From Providencia sp. (GTDB taxonomy: Bacteria; Pseudomonadota; Gammaproteobacteria; Enterobacterales; Enterobacteriaceae), in NCBI RefSeq assembly GCF_003533305.1, contig NZ_DOEH01000010.1, forward strand, positions 1 to 64,000: a stretch of DNA of 64,000 nucleotides, given 5' to 3'. Shown here piece by piece: positions 26,188 through 34,512 of this stretch; position 1 is the first letter of the stretch, and each line of letters begins with the position of its first letter. The position numbers were made by a program, and so were the translations under genes. Under the pieces are notes generated by a model. That model was not told where the DNA came from. It ran no database searches and saw nothing but the letters and a program-made list of their open reading frames with translations.

Positions 26188-27606
26188 ATGAAAATCTCGA
26201 GAAGAAAACTATTATTAGGGGTTGGTGCTGCTGGCGTATTAGCAGGGGGCGCTACAGTTATTCCAATGGTACGCAGAGAAGGTCGCTTTGAATCGACCCC
26301 ATCTCGCTTACCAGCGGTAGCAGGAACAGAAGGTGCATTACCAAAAACAGCTGATGCAGTTGTTATTGGTGCGGGCCTCCAAGGGATAATGACTGCCATT
26401 AATCTTACCGAAAGAGGAATGAGCGTTGTTATCTGTGAAAAAGGCGTTGTCGGCGGTGAGCAATCAGGTCGTGCATATAGCCAAATAATTAGTTACAAAA
26501 CAGCTCCAGCTATTTTTCCATTACACCACTATGGAAAAATTCAATGGACAGGAATGAATGAAAAAATCGGTGCTGATACAAGCTACCGTACTCAAGGTCG
26601 CGTAGAAGTCCCTTCTAGCGAAGAAGACCTTGAAATCTCTAAAGCGTGGATCAAAAACGCTGCGGAAAATCCAGGTTTCGATACACCATTACGTACCCGA
26701 ATGATTGAAGGCGAAGAGCTAGCTAAACGCCTAGTGAACGCGCAAACGCCGTGGAAAATAGGTGGTTTTGAAGAGGATTCAGGTAGTCTTGACCCTGAAA
26801 CTGTGACACCTGCGATGGCTAACTATGCAAAATCAATTGGTATTAAGATCTACACCAATTGTGCCGTTAGAGGCATCGAAACTGCGGGCGGCAAAATCTC
26901 TGATGTTGTGACTGAAAAAGGTTCAATCAAAACGTCAAACGTGGTGCTAGCAGGTGGTATCTGGTCTCGCCTGTTTATGGGTAATTTAGGTGTCGATGTA
27001 CCGACACTGAATGTGTACCTGTCACAGCAACGTATTAGTGGCGTTGCAGGCGCACCAAAAGGCAACGTACATCTGCCAAACGGAATTCACTTCCGTGAAC
27101 AAGCGGATGGGACTTATGCGGTTGCACCACGTATATTCACTAGCTCAGTCGTGAAAGATAGTTTCTTATTAGGCCCTAGATTCATGCACCTGCTGCAAGG
27201 TGGTGAGCTGCCATTAGAATTCTCTATCGGTAAAGATCTATTTAATTCCTTTATGATGGCAACTTCATGGAATTTAGACGAAAAAACACCATTCGAAGAA
27301 TTCCGTACAGCAACAAACACACCAAACAATGAACATCTTGATGCGGTTCTTGAAAGATTGAGAAATGAATTCCCTGTCTTTAAAGAGTCTAAAGTTGTTG
27401 AACGTTGGGGTGGTACAGTTGCACCGACTGATGATGAAATTCCAATTATTTCAACAATCGAGCAATACCCAGGCCTCGTTATCAATACCGCAACAGGTTG
27501 GGGCATGACAGAAAGCCCAGCAGCAGGTCGATTAACAGCGGAATTGCTTATGGGTGAAAAACCGTTTATCGACCCTACGCCATACAAGCTTTCTCGTTTT
27601 AATTAA
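26188..27606 (+). CDS. Membrane L-amino-acid deaminase (flavoprotein)
   Basis: FAD enzyme that oxidatively deaminates L-amino acids to 2-keto acids and ammonia, passing electrons to the respiratory chain rather than making peroxide. It is 472 aa, the usual length for Proteus/Providencia enzymes. The N-terminus MKISRRKLLLGVGAAGVLAGG has a twin-arginine-like motif and a hydrophobic anchor. The FAD Rossmann motif VIGAGLQGIMTAINLTERG is near residue 60, and C-terminal ERWGGTVAPTDDEIPII and TATGWGMTESPAAGR complete the DAO fold. This activity (phenylalanine/tryptophan deaminase) is a hallmark of Proteeae. Which of the two Proteus types it matches cannot be settled by eye. Confidence 0.93.
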   Translation: MKISRRKLLLGVGAAGVLAGGATVIPMVRREGRFESTPSRLPAVAGTEGALPKTADAVVIGAGLQGIMTAINLTERGMSVVICEKGVVGGEQSGRAYSQIISYKTAPAIFPLHHYGKIQWTGMNEKIGADTSYRTQGRVEVPSSEEDLEISKAWIKNAAENPGFDTPLRTRMIEGEELAKRLVNAQTPWKIGGFEEDSGSLDPETVTPAMANYAKSIGIKIYTNCAVRGIETAGGKISDVVTEKGSIKTSNVVLAGGIWSRLFMGNLGVDVPTLNVYLSQQRISGVAGAPKGNVHLPNGIHFREQADGTYAVAPRIFTSSVVKDSFLLGPRFMHLLQGGELPLEFSIGKDLFNSFMMATSWNLDEKTPFEEFRTATNTPNNEHLDAVLERLRNEFPVFKESKVVERWGGTVAPTDDEIPIISTIEQYPGLVINTATGWGMTESPAAGRLTAELLMGEKPFIDPTPYKLSRFN

Positions 27607-27663
27607 TAAAATGACGCGGTTTTTACTGGGTTTCTGTTAAATTTTACAAGTAAACCATACGGC

Positions 27664-27737
27664 TACTCAAAATAATTCAAGTTGTCGCTAGTTGGTAAAT
27701 AAAATCAGCAATGCGGCAGCTTGAAATATGAAGAGTA
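27664..27737. repeat. Enterobacterial intergenic palindromic repeat between deaminase and ridA-like genes
   Basis: The left arm at 27664-27684 (TACTCAAAATAATTCAAGTT and one more base) and the right arm at 27717-27737 (CAGCTTGAAATATGAAGAGT and one more) are imperfect inverted copies separated by 32 bases. Elements of this kind recur in Providencia, Photorhabdus and Serratia intergenic DNA. A partial arm is also at the start of the window. It sits within the presumed transcript joining the two genes. Confidence 0.75.
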
Positions 27738-27769
27738 ACACTTTGATAATGTTAAGGAGCTACATATAT

Positions 27770-28270
27770 ATGCGCTATAAAACTTTATTACTTTCTCTGC
27801 CTTTGATCTTAGGTGTAGCAAGTGCGAATGCAGCAGAAGATGTTAAACGCGTACCTGTAAAAGGATTTCCTATCTCTGAATCAGTAGAAATCAGCGCTAA
27901 CAGCAACATCATTTTCCTAAGTGGAAAAGTGCCTTCAAAAATCACTAAAGATGCACCTGAAGGCGTTTTAGCGTCTTACGGTAATACCGAAGCACAAACA
28001 ATCAACGTATTGAAACAAATTCAAGCAACCCTAGCAGATATGGGCTTGACGATGAATGACGTTGTTAAAATGCAAGTTTTCTTAGTCGGTGGCGACGAAA
28101 CTAAAGGCGCAATGGACTTTGCTGGCTTTATGGCAGGTTACAACAAGTTCTATGAAGCTGAAAAAGTCACTAACCTACCGGCTCGCTCTACTTTCCAAGT
28201 CGCTAAACTGGCGAATCCAGCTTGGCGTGTAGAGATTGAAGTCACTGCTGTACGCACACCTAAAAAATAA
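27770..28270 (+). CDS. RidA-family (YjgF/YER057c) protein with signal peptide
   Basis: RidA proteins hydrolyse reactive imine/enamine intermediates. From ATG 27770 the protein is 166 aa: AAGGAG is ten bases upstream, and a start at 27728 would bury the signal. Residues 1-22 (MRYKTLLLSLPLILGVASANA) are a clear signal peptide, so the protein is periplasmic, unlike classic cytosolic RidA of about 128 aa. The core holds SGKVPSKI, NVLKQIQATLADMGLTMNDVVKMQVFL and the active-site region LPARSTFQVAKLANPAWRVEIEVTAV, with the conserved Arg and Glu. It follows the L-amino-acid deaminase, whose product is an imino acid, which suggests it speeds imine hydrolysis outside the cytoplasm. Confidence 0.88.
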   Translation: MRYKTLLLSLPLILGVASANAAEDVKRVPVKGFPISESVEISANSNIIFLSGKVPSKITKDAPEGVLASYGNTEAQTINVLKQIQATLADMGLTMNDVVKMQVFLVGGDETKGAMDFAGFMAGYNKFYEAEKVTNLPARSTFQVAKLANPAWRVEIEVTAVRTPKK

Positions 28271-28276
28271 GTTTTT

Positions 28277-28310
28277 AATGGGGGCCCAACTTGTTGAGCC
28301 TCCATTTTAG
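28277..28310 (+). terminator. Intrinsic terminator of the deaminase-ridA unit
   Basis: AATGGGGGCCCAAC (28277-28290) and GTTGAGCCTCCATT (28293-28306) pair over 14 positions with one G-U and one mismatch, followed by a short T run. It begins just after the ridA-like stop. Confidence 0.75.
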
Positions 28311-28639
28311 CTGTACAACTCAAAACGGTTCGCTTTATTAATTATTGATAGGATTTTTTATATTCAAGAATAAAGGTGCCGTTTTTTTTTCAATCTACGT
28401 TTATTCTTTATGCTTTTCGCGTCCTGCATTTAAAGCCTCAATGAAGGCTTCCAGCTCTCCCGATTATCGTTAACATACTCAAAATTAATTAACTTTACTG
28501 CACAAGTATTTCATTCGAAACTGATAGCCTTGCGCTTACTCGGTATACTGATAAAAGTTCATCAGTCAAATCATTATGTTTGATAGAATGCGCTTAATAA
28601 AAACTAAGTTAACAATAAGAAGAGAATAAAAGGAACGGT
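28311..28639. other. Intergenic region upstream of the 488-aa hypothetical gene
   Basis: About 330 bases without a gene. It has a T8-type run near 28381-28390 and ordinary AT-rich sequence. AGGAACGGT precedes ATG 28640. No clear operator or RNA structure was seen. Confidence 0.4.
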
Positions 28640-30106
28640 ATGATTAAAGAGTCTCTCAGGGTCCACGGCAAAAGACAGTTTGAAATTAAACAAAAGGTCT
28701 TGTTTCCACGCAAATCTAAAGAGATCCGCTATCAGGTTGAAACCTTTTTCTTTCTGCCCTCTTCTTTGCAAATTAATCCTGACCTGTATACGGCATCGAG
28801 CTTTCAACGCAGTCTAAAAAACTATATCCGGCTACGCCCTCCAATCGTTAAAATATCCTCTTTATCCGCAGAAAATGGGCTATTAGATGAATTAAAGAAA
28901 TGGATGGATAACCTAGATCCCCTGACACCACCATCATTAGACGAATATGAAAATCGCTTAAAACGCTATGCATTGACCTATAAAAGAACCATTCGTCTGA
29001 ATATCAAAATGGTAAATCAAAATCAACAACGTCAATCTCCCGAATATATTACGGGTTTATTAACTGATATTGAAAACTGCCTCAATCACTATCGCGCACT
29101 TACGGCTCAAGCCAAACATATCGAAGAACTTATTCACTCTAATGCATTTTCTTATTGTGATGAATTCATGTCCTATTACACCATGAATTATCTACATACT
29201 TTATTAAGTGATAAACACATTCCTCTACGGGAAGAAATTAGACACTTTTGGTATCAAGAGCTACGTTACTTACAGAAACAGTATCCTGACAGTTTTCCTC
29301 ATGATGAAACTGATGCGGAATTGGTTACCTACCGCCGGAGTTTATTAAAGAAATACATTAACCGTTATCTTTATTTAGAGATTCGACATAAACGTGGTGT
29401 ACCATTATTACTGCATTCTATATATGGTATTGCAGCAGCTATTTCGATGATATTTGCCACCCTTATTGCCTTTCTCTGGCAAGGAAAATATGGTGCGCTA
29501 AGTGCAAACCTGTTTCTTGCTATGGTGGTTGGTTATATCTTTAAAGATCGTCTGAAAGAGATAGGAAGAGAGCAACTTTACCGTTTATTTCAAAGATGGA
29601 TACCAGATCGTCAACTGCGTATTTATCGCGAAGGTGTCAAAGCGCCGGTCGGTGTCTGTAAAGAGTCATTTCGCTTTCTTAATGAAAATACACTTTCCCC
29701 AGATATTCGGGAAATGCGCCAAAAATCGCATTGGGTAAATCTCGTTAATGTTCAACGAGTAGAAGATATTTTGTATTACCGAAAAGATGTACTTTTACAC
29801 AATCGCCCCACTGTATTTGAGCAAACACAATCATCAATTGTCGATATCACTCGCTTTAATATTTCTGATTTTTTGAAATATATCGACATTAGCTATGAAG
29901 AATTAACCGTGAACGATGATGAACCCGCCATCATAGGTGAGAAAGTTTACCATATTTATATTTGTCGACGCGTTACGATGAATAAAAAGACTTACAACGA
30001 GTTAGCCAGACTGGTCGTCAATGCAGATGGTGTTAAACGATTAGAAGTACTACAACCTTTACAGGTGCTCAATACCAGTGAAAATATTGAGATTCCACCT
30101 CAGTGA
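28640..30106 (+). CDS. Hypothetical membrane protein, 488 aa, unrecognised
   Basis: I do not recognise a family. The N-terminal half (about residues 1-245) is hydrophilic and rich in Lys, Arg and aromatic residues (for example VETFFFLPSSLQINP, YENRLKRYALTYKRTIRLN) and looks largely helical. Residues about 255-305 hold a hydrophobic hairpin of two segments (LLLHSIYGIAAAISMIFATLIAFLW; ANLFLAMVVGYIF) split by a short polar turn. A soluble C-terminal domain of about 180 residues follows, with KDRLKEIGREQLYRLFQRW immediately after the membrane. There is no signal peptide, so both soluble parts probably face the cytoplasm. Single gene with a good ribosome-binding site; ends at a palindromic repeat. 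No function is claimed. Confidence 0.85.
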   Translation: MIKESLRVHGKRQFEIKQKVLFPRKSKEIRYQVETFFFLPSSLQINPDLYTASSFQRSLKNYIRLRPPIVKISSLSAENGLLDELKKWMDNLDPLTPPSLDEYENRLKRYALTYKRTIRLNIKMVNQNQQRQSPEYITGLLTDIENCLNHYRALTAQAKHIEELIHSNAFSYCDEFMSYYTMNYLHTLLSDKHIPLREEIRHFWYQELRYLQKQYPDSFPHDETDAELVTYRRSLLKKYINRYLYLEIRHKRGVPLLLHSIYGIAAAISMIFATLIAFLWQGKYGALSANLFLAMVVGYIFKDRLKEIGREQLYRLFQRWIPDRQLRIYREGVKAPVGVCKESFRFLNENTLSPDIREMRQKSHWVNLVNVQRVEDILYYRKDVLLHNRPTVFEQTQSSIVDITRFNISDFLKYIDISYEELTVNDDEPAIIGEKVYHIYICRRVTMNKKTYNELARLVVNADGVKRLEVLQPLQVLNTSENIEIPPQ

Positions 30107-30159
30107 TAAATTAGATTAGCATTTCATTGAATTTAAACTCTTTGAGTTTCAACGTCATT

Positions 30160-30230
30160 ATTATCTCAACACTTCGTGCTATAGCAGAGCTGTCTTCAAC
30201 ACGGCGTAAGTAGCACGAAGTATGATAAGA
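30160..30230. repeat. Palindromic repeat/terminator between convergent genes
   Basis: ACTTCGTGCTA (30171-30181) and TAGCACGAAGT (30211-30221) are perfect inverted copies around a 29-base loop, with imperfect extension (TATCT..., ...TATGATAAG) on both sides. The layout and the ACTTCGTGCT core resemble the enterobacterial repeat family seen elsewhere in the window. A smaller hairpin AAACTC-TTT-GAGTTT is at 30135-30149. It lies between the 488-aa gene (+) and the siderophore ATPase (-) and may end both transcripts. Confidence 0.7.
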
Positions 30231-30233
30231 ATA

Positions 30234-30992
30234 TTAATAATAAAGAGCAATATGTTGACCATCAATCTCTTTAATATCAACTGGCGTATCAAATATATCT
30301 TCAATAATTTCTGATTTCATTATCTCTGCCGGAGAGCCGTGATATGACAGTTTTCCGGCGCTCAATGCGACAATATAATCTGAATAAACCGAGGCAAAAT
30401 TGATATCGTGGATCACCAATATAATGGTTTTTCCGAGTTCATCAGCAGCACGACGTAATAACTTCATCATAATAACCGCATGCTTCATATCAAGATTATT
30501 CAGAGGTTCATCAAGTAATACATACTCAGTATCTTGGCAAAGTACCATTGCCACATAAGCACGTTGACGCTGCCCACCGGATAATTCATCTAAATAGCGG
30601 TAACGCAAATCAGATAAATTCAAAAAAGAGAGTGACTCATCAATTTTTTGTTTATCTTCAAGATTTAAACGACCTTTGGTGTAAGGGTAACGCCCAAAAC
30701 CAACAAGTTCTTCAACAGTTAATCGACTCGCGAATTGATTCTCTTGACGCAAAACAGATAAACAAGTTGCGAGTTTATCACTTGGTGTCGTTGAGACATC
30801 TAAGTCGTTGACTTTGACATAGCCCCCTTCATCAGCTGTTAATAAGCGGCCAATAATAGACAATAATGTCGATTTACCTGCGCCATTAGGTCCGATGATC
30901 GAGGTAATACCGCTATTTTTAATTGTTGTTGTGACGTTATCTAAGACTTTAGTATCCTGATAACTTTTCGATATCTGACTAATTTCAATCAT
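30234..30992 (-). CDS. Siderophore ABC transporter ATP-binding protein
   Basis: FepC/CeuD-type ATPase of 252 aa, last gene of the siderophore operon. Walker A IIGPNGAGKSTLLSIIGR is near residue 33, the signature LDELSGGQRQRAYVAMVL and Walker B YVLLDEPLNNLDM follow, then the switch His in LVIHDINFASVYSDYI. It starts one base after the preceding permease gene. Together with two permeases and a CeuE-like binding protein it forms a complete ferric-siderophore importer. No outer-membrane receptor is in the window. Confidence 0.92.
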   Translation of the reverse strand: MIEISQISKSYQDTKVLDNVTTTIKNSGITSIIGPNGAGKSTLLSIIGRLLTADEGGYVKVNDLDVSTTPSDKLATCLSVLRQENQFASRLTVEELVGFGRYPYTKGRLNLEDKQKIDESLSFLNLSDLRYRYLDELSGGQRQRAYVAMVLCQDTEYVLLDEPLNNLDMKHAVIMMKLLRRAADELGKTIILVIHDINFASVYSDYIVALSAGKLSYHGSPAEIMKSEIIEDIFDTPVDIKEIDGQHIALYY

Positions 30993-30993
30993 A

Positions 30994-31977
30994 CTAAAAC
31001 CTTCTTAACACCATATAAATAAAGAATATTCCACCAACAAACTCAATGACAACAGATAAGGTTCCTGCCATATTAAGTCCGTATTCAAGCACCAATTGCC
31101 CACCGACTAGTGCAATAATGCCTAATAGGAAAGAAACTGGCAGCAAGTAACGGTGTTGGCTGCTACCACTGATAAAGTATGCAAGATTCGCCACCATCAA
31201 GCCTAAAAATGTCAATGGCCCAACTAAGGCTGTGGAAATCGCCACTAAAATAGAGATCAATAATAAAATTACCGTAACTTGTTGTCGGTAATTAATCCCT
31301 AAATTAACGGCATTTGCCTGCCCAAGACCAATAACATCAAAGCAATAGCGCATCCGCCATAATAAAAGCCCCACCACGACGGTGATTAGCAGTGTAAACA
31401 AAATTAGCTCAGGAGTGCCTTTGGTAAAGGTGGCAAACATACGGCCTTGTAAAATGGAGAACTCATTTGGGTCCATTAAGCGCTGTAAAAGTGTGGCAAC
31501 ACTGCGAAATAAGGTACCCAAAATGATACCAACCATTAGCACTAGGTTGATGTTCATTTTTACCGAAACAAATAACCAGCGGTAGAGTAATACAGAGAAC
31601 AAAACCAGTAATGTCGATTCCAGTAGGAACTTACCGATATTCAACATCCATGACGCTGGAAAGCTATCGGTATAAAAAATAAAAATGGTCTGCAATAAGA
31701 TAAATAATGCCTCGAGCCCCATAATTGACGGGGTGAGTATCTTATTATTCGCAATCGTTTGAAAAAGGACAGTGGACACGCCAGAAGCAAAAGCGACCAC
31801 AATCATCGTCAGCACAATATAACCGCGATGCGGTAGGATATAAGCTAAGTTATTACCAAGATTGATCGTCATATAAAATATGATGGCAACTATTGATAGT
31901 GCCAACAAAATCCATATTCGCTGTAACGGAGTCACGCCTTTTTTAACTAACGCTATTGATGAATTAACTTTTTGCAT
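30994..31977 (-). CDS. Siderophore ABC transporter permease, second (FecCD family)
   Basis: Inner-membrane channel subunit of 327 aa with multiple hydrophobic segments. The FecCD pattern is visible in LVLMVGIILGTLFRSVATLLQRLMDP, GQANAVNLGINYRQQ (coupling-helix region, residues about 225-240) and VGPLTFLGLMVANLAYFISGSSQHRYLLP. It overlaps the first permease gene by 14 bases. It is the CeuC/VctG-like partner of the upstream permease. Confidence 0.9.
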   Translation of the reverse strand: MQKVNSSIALVKKGVTPLQRIWILLALSIVAIIFYMTINLGNNLAYILPHRGYIVLTMIVVAFASGVSTVLFQTIANNKILTPSIMGLEALFILLQTIFIFYTDSFPASWMLNIGKFLLESTLLVLFSVLLYRWLFVSVKMNINLVLMVGIILGTLFRSVATLLQRLMDPNEFSILQGRMFATFTKGTPELILFTLLITVVVGLLLWRMRYCFDVIGLGQANAVNLGINYRQQVTVILLLISILVAISTALVGPLTFLGLMVANLAYFISGSSQHRYLLPVSFLLGIIALVGGQLVLEYGLNMAGTLSVVIEFVGGIFFIYMVLRRF

Positions 31978-32926
31978 AACGTTGCTGCTTCAACAGTAAA
32001 TATAAGAAAATAACGGCGCCTACAGCACCTAAAATCACACTGGCAGGAATTTCAAATGGGTAACGGATCAAGCGTCCAATGATATCGCAGAGCAAGACTA
32101 ACCCGCCTCCAGCCAGACAAATCCATGGGATAGTTTTGCGAATATTATCACCCATGATAAGACTAACGAGGTTGGGTATGATTAACCCAAGGAAAGGTAA
32201 AGCCCCAACGACAACCACCACTACACCACTAATTAGCGCAATGATAGATAAGCCGATTGTCATAACTTTGCGATAATTTAGCCCAACATTAATCGAAAAT
32301 TCACGTCCCATACCTGCAACCGTAAAGCTATCGGCAATCCAACATGCTACTAAGGTCAAGATGCCAACTAACCATAATAATTCATATCTCCCCTGTAGAA
32401 TGCTGGAAAAATCACCGCTCATCCAAGCACCTAAAGATTGTAATAAATCAAAATAGTAAGCCGTAAATATGGTTAATGCGCTAATCACCGCACCTAACAT
32501 GATCCCTACAAGAGGCACAATTAAAGCGGATTTTAAGATAACGCGACGCAATAGAATCATAAACAGCATCGTACCAAGTAGAGCAAATCCACTGGCAACA
32601 ACCATTTTAGTCATGATCCCTGCGGCTGGAAATAACACCATAACCACCAGCAAACCTAAACTGGCTGATTGAGTGGTACCGGCAAGAGAAGGTTCAACAA
32701 AGCGATTTTGGGTGAGAAGTTGCATGATAAGCCCAGCAACACTCATGGCGCTACCAGCTAAAATCAAGGATACAGTTCTAGGAATTCGGCTAATAAAAAA
32801 GATGTCTTGCATCTCAGGATCGGTAAAAAGCGAAACGGGTGATACATCACCCGCCCCAATAAATAAGCTTAATACCGCCAATACTAATAACGCGATAATT
32901 CCACATAAAAAATAAAGCGATTTCAT
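31964..32926 (-). CDS. Siderophore ABC transporter permease, first (FecCD family)
   Basis: Channel subunit of 320 aa. FecCD features are FISRIPRTVSLILAGSAMSVAGLIMQLLTQNRFVEPSLAGTT near residues 43-84, the SMGREFSINVGLNYR-like coupling region near 220 and VGALPFLGLIIPNLVSLIMGDNIRKTIP. It begins three bases after the stop of the binding-protein gene. CeuB/VctD-like by order in the operon. Confidence 0.9.
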   Translation of the reverse strand: MKSLYFLCGIIALLVLAVLSLFIGAGDVSPVSLFTDPEMQDIFFISRIPRTVSLILAGSAMSVAGLIMQLLTQNRFVEPSLAGTTQSASLGLLVVMVLFPAAGIMTKMVVASGFALLGTMLFMILLRRVILKSALIVPLVGIMLGAVISALTIFTAYYFDLLQSLGAWMSGDFSSILQGRYELLWLVGILTLVACWIADSFTVAGMGREFSINVGLNYRKVMTIGLSIIALISGVVVVVVGALPFLGLIIPNLVSLIMGDNIRKTIPWICLAGGGLVLLCDIIGRLIRYPFEIPASVILGAVGAVIFLYLLLKQQRYAKS

Positions 32927-32929
32927 GGG

Positions 32930-33898
32930 TTAATTTGACTTGTTCTTCTCTAATGCGTTATTCACATCATCCATTAATTTGGAATAAGTTTGGATACCAC
33001 CAGCAATATAAACCGCAGATGAATCAAGGTAAGCTATTTGACCTTTATTCCATGCTGCTGTTTTTCTCACTAATGCATTATCAAGAACTTCAGCCGCAGG
33101 CTGTGCATCAGAACGCGCAATTGCACTATCACGGTCAATAACAAACAACCAATCAGGGTTTAATTTAACCAGAAGCTCTGCATTCACGATGTTACCGTGT
33201 CTACCGGTATCTTCTTCAAAAACATAGGCTGGCTCGAAACCAAGCTCATCAAAAATAAAGCCAAAACGTGAACCTGGACCATAAGCCGAGATTTTGCCGC
33301 CACTGATCAAAATCACCATGGCTTTGCCTTGAGTTGGGGCTTTAGTTTTGATATCTGCAATTTTGCCTTTGAAGTCTGTGATCAATTTATCGGCTTCTTT
33401 TTCTTTACCGAAAATCAGACCAAGTTCAGTTGTGCGTTCCGTTAGGCTATCAATAAAACGTTTATTATCAATATCCATCGAAATAGTTGGTGCAACACCA
33501 CTAAGTTTATCATATGAATCACGAGCACGGCTTCCACCTAAAATTAAATCCGGTTTTGCATTACTCAGGGTTTCATAAGCAGGTTCAAAAAGTGTGCCGC
33601 CGTTAATATAGTCGGCGCTATTATATTTAGCTAAAAACTCAGGAAAACGAACGTTAGTTTGAGGAACACCGGCAACTGGGGCACCAAGTGCATCCATGAT
33701 ATCCAGCGTTTCCATATTCATGACGATAACTTTTTGAGGATGGCGAGGAATTTCTGTTTTACCTTGAGCGTGCTCAACAGTGATAACTTGTTTCTCAGCA
33801 GCTTGGGAAGTCTCTGTTGTTTCTTTTGAATTATCACAACCGGCTAAAACTAAAACCGATAATAAGGCTATTCCTGAAACTAATGATTTTGCAAACAT
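32930..33898 (-). CDS. Catecholate siderophore-binding lipoprotein (CeuE/VctP-like)
   Basis: Receptor of 322 aa that hands a ferric siderophore to the permease. The N-terminus ends in the lipobox LAGC (Cys21), so it is a lipoprotein tethered in the periplasm. The positions of Arg124 (GGSRAR), Arg211 (GPGSRFG), Arg256 (DRDSAI), His234 (TGRHGN) and Tyr297 (SAVYIAGG) keep almost the same spacing as CeuE Arg118, Arg205, Arg249, His227 and Tyr288, the residues I recall as binding tetradentate catecholates. This suggests linear or hydrolysed enterobactin-type ligands. GGAGG lies before the ATG and a Fur box 88 bases upstream. Confidence 0.88.
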   Translation of the reverse strand: MFAKSLVSGIALLSVLVLAGCDNSKETTETSQAAEKQVITVEHAQGKTEIPRHPQKVIVMNMETLDIMDALGAPVAGVPQTNVRFPEFLAKYNSADYINGGTLFEPAYETLSNAKPDLILGGSRARDSYDKLSGVAPTISMDIDNKRFIDSLTERTTELGLIFGKEKEADKLITDFKGKIADIKTKAPTQGKAMVILISGGKISAYGPGSRFGFIFDELGFEPAYVFEEDTGRHGNIVNAELLVKLNPDWLFVIDRDSAIARSDAQPAAEVLDNALVRKTAAWNKGQIAYLDSSAVYIAGGIQTYSKLMDDVNNALEKNKSN

Positions 33899-33985
33899 CT
33901 AATTTCCTCCATCTTTATTTAAAAGTACTGACAATAAAAAGACTCGTAACTTGAAGATGGCCGTATCTTACACGTCATTAAGCAC

Positions 33986-34006
33986 AAATGATATTAGTTT
34001 GCATTT
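33986..34006. promoter_or_regulatory. Fur box of the siderophore operon
   Basis: The 21 bases beginning AAATGATATTAG and ending TTTGCATTT match the inverted-repeat Fur consensus AAATGATAATTG...CATTT at 17 of 21 positions. It is centred about 98 bases upstream of the binding-protein start and gives iron repression of the importer operon. Confidence 0.75.
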
Positions 34007-34138
34007 GCATTTAATGAATAAATGTAAGAAACCACGAATGGGTCAATTAAAACATGGAATAACGTTTTTTATTCGTGTGATTAATTCGATATAAAACAAA
34101 TGAAAGGGGGTATAGCGAAGCCTTTGATTACCATAAAA

Positions 34139-34226
34139 ATAAATAGGTTGAGTTTTCTACCATGCCGGACTATTTATTATTTTTCGTCACTGTGTAAGAA
34201 AAATGGCTGTATCTCAACCTATTTAT
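34139..34226 (-). terminator. Long-range inverted repeat, probable end of the first fimbrial operon
   Basis: ATAAATAGGTTGAG (34139-34152) and CTCAACCTATTTAT (34213-34226) are perfect 14-bp inverted copies around 60 bases. Read on the minus strand, the second arm is followed by a T-rich stretch, as in a terminator with an unusually long loop. It begins three bases after the mrpJ-like stop. Confidence 0.55.
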
Positions 34227-34228
34227 CA

Positions 34229-34498
34229 TCAAATATTCCCTAAATTTCCATCATTGGATATTTGGGAACTAATATCTTCTAGAAACCAATCAATAGGCGT
34301 CTTCATTAAAAAAGAGAGCTTAAATAAGTGGAATAGATCAATTTTGATCTTTCCCCTCTCATAACGCGATATTTGCTGTTGGCTTACACCGAGCAATTGC
34401 GCTAATTGAAAGCCGGTATAACCCAGCTCACGCCTCTTCTCTAAGATCCTTTGACCTACCATATAATGGATTTTTTCACTGCCGTTTTCTGAGTACAT
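34229..34498 (-). CDS. mrpJ: MrpJ-like XRE-family regulator at the end of the fimbrial operon
   Basis: A small DNA-binding protein of 89 aa. The helix-turn-helix (about residues 14-68) has GQRILEKRRELGYTGFQLAQLLGVSQQQISRYERGKIKID; the SQQQxSRYERG recognition helix is typical of the MrpJ family. In Proteus mirabilis MrpJ is made from the last gene of mrp and represses flagellar genes when fimbriae are made. The same location here, 14 bases after the adhesin gene, argues for the same motility-fimbria switch; that role is inferred. Confidence 0.88.
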   Translation of the reverse strand: MYSENGSEKIHYMVGQRILEKRRELGYTGFQLAQLLGVSQQQISRYERGKIKIDLFHLFKLSFLMKTPIDWFLEDISSQISNDGNLGNI

Positions 34499-34512
34499 GT
34501 CTTCACCATTGA

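Larger units (their letters stand above)
33899..34228. other. Intergenic region: fimbrial operon end and Fur-controlled promoter
   Basis: Holds the candidate Fur box (33986-34006) and a long inverted repeat (34139-34226). Both flanking genes are on the minus strand, so this stretch must end the fimbrial message and begin the siderophore message. No gene is seen. Confidence 0.6.

Noticed and set aside
27114..27587. 157-codon open frame antisense to the deaminase gene
   Set aside because: Shadow of a well-supported flavoprotein gene; no start context.
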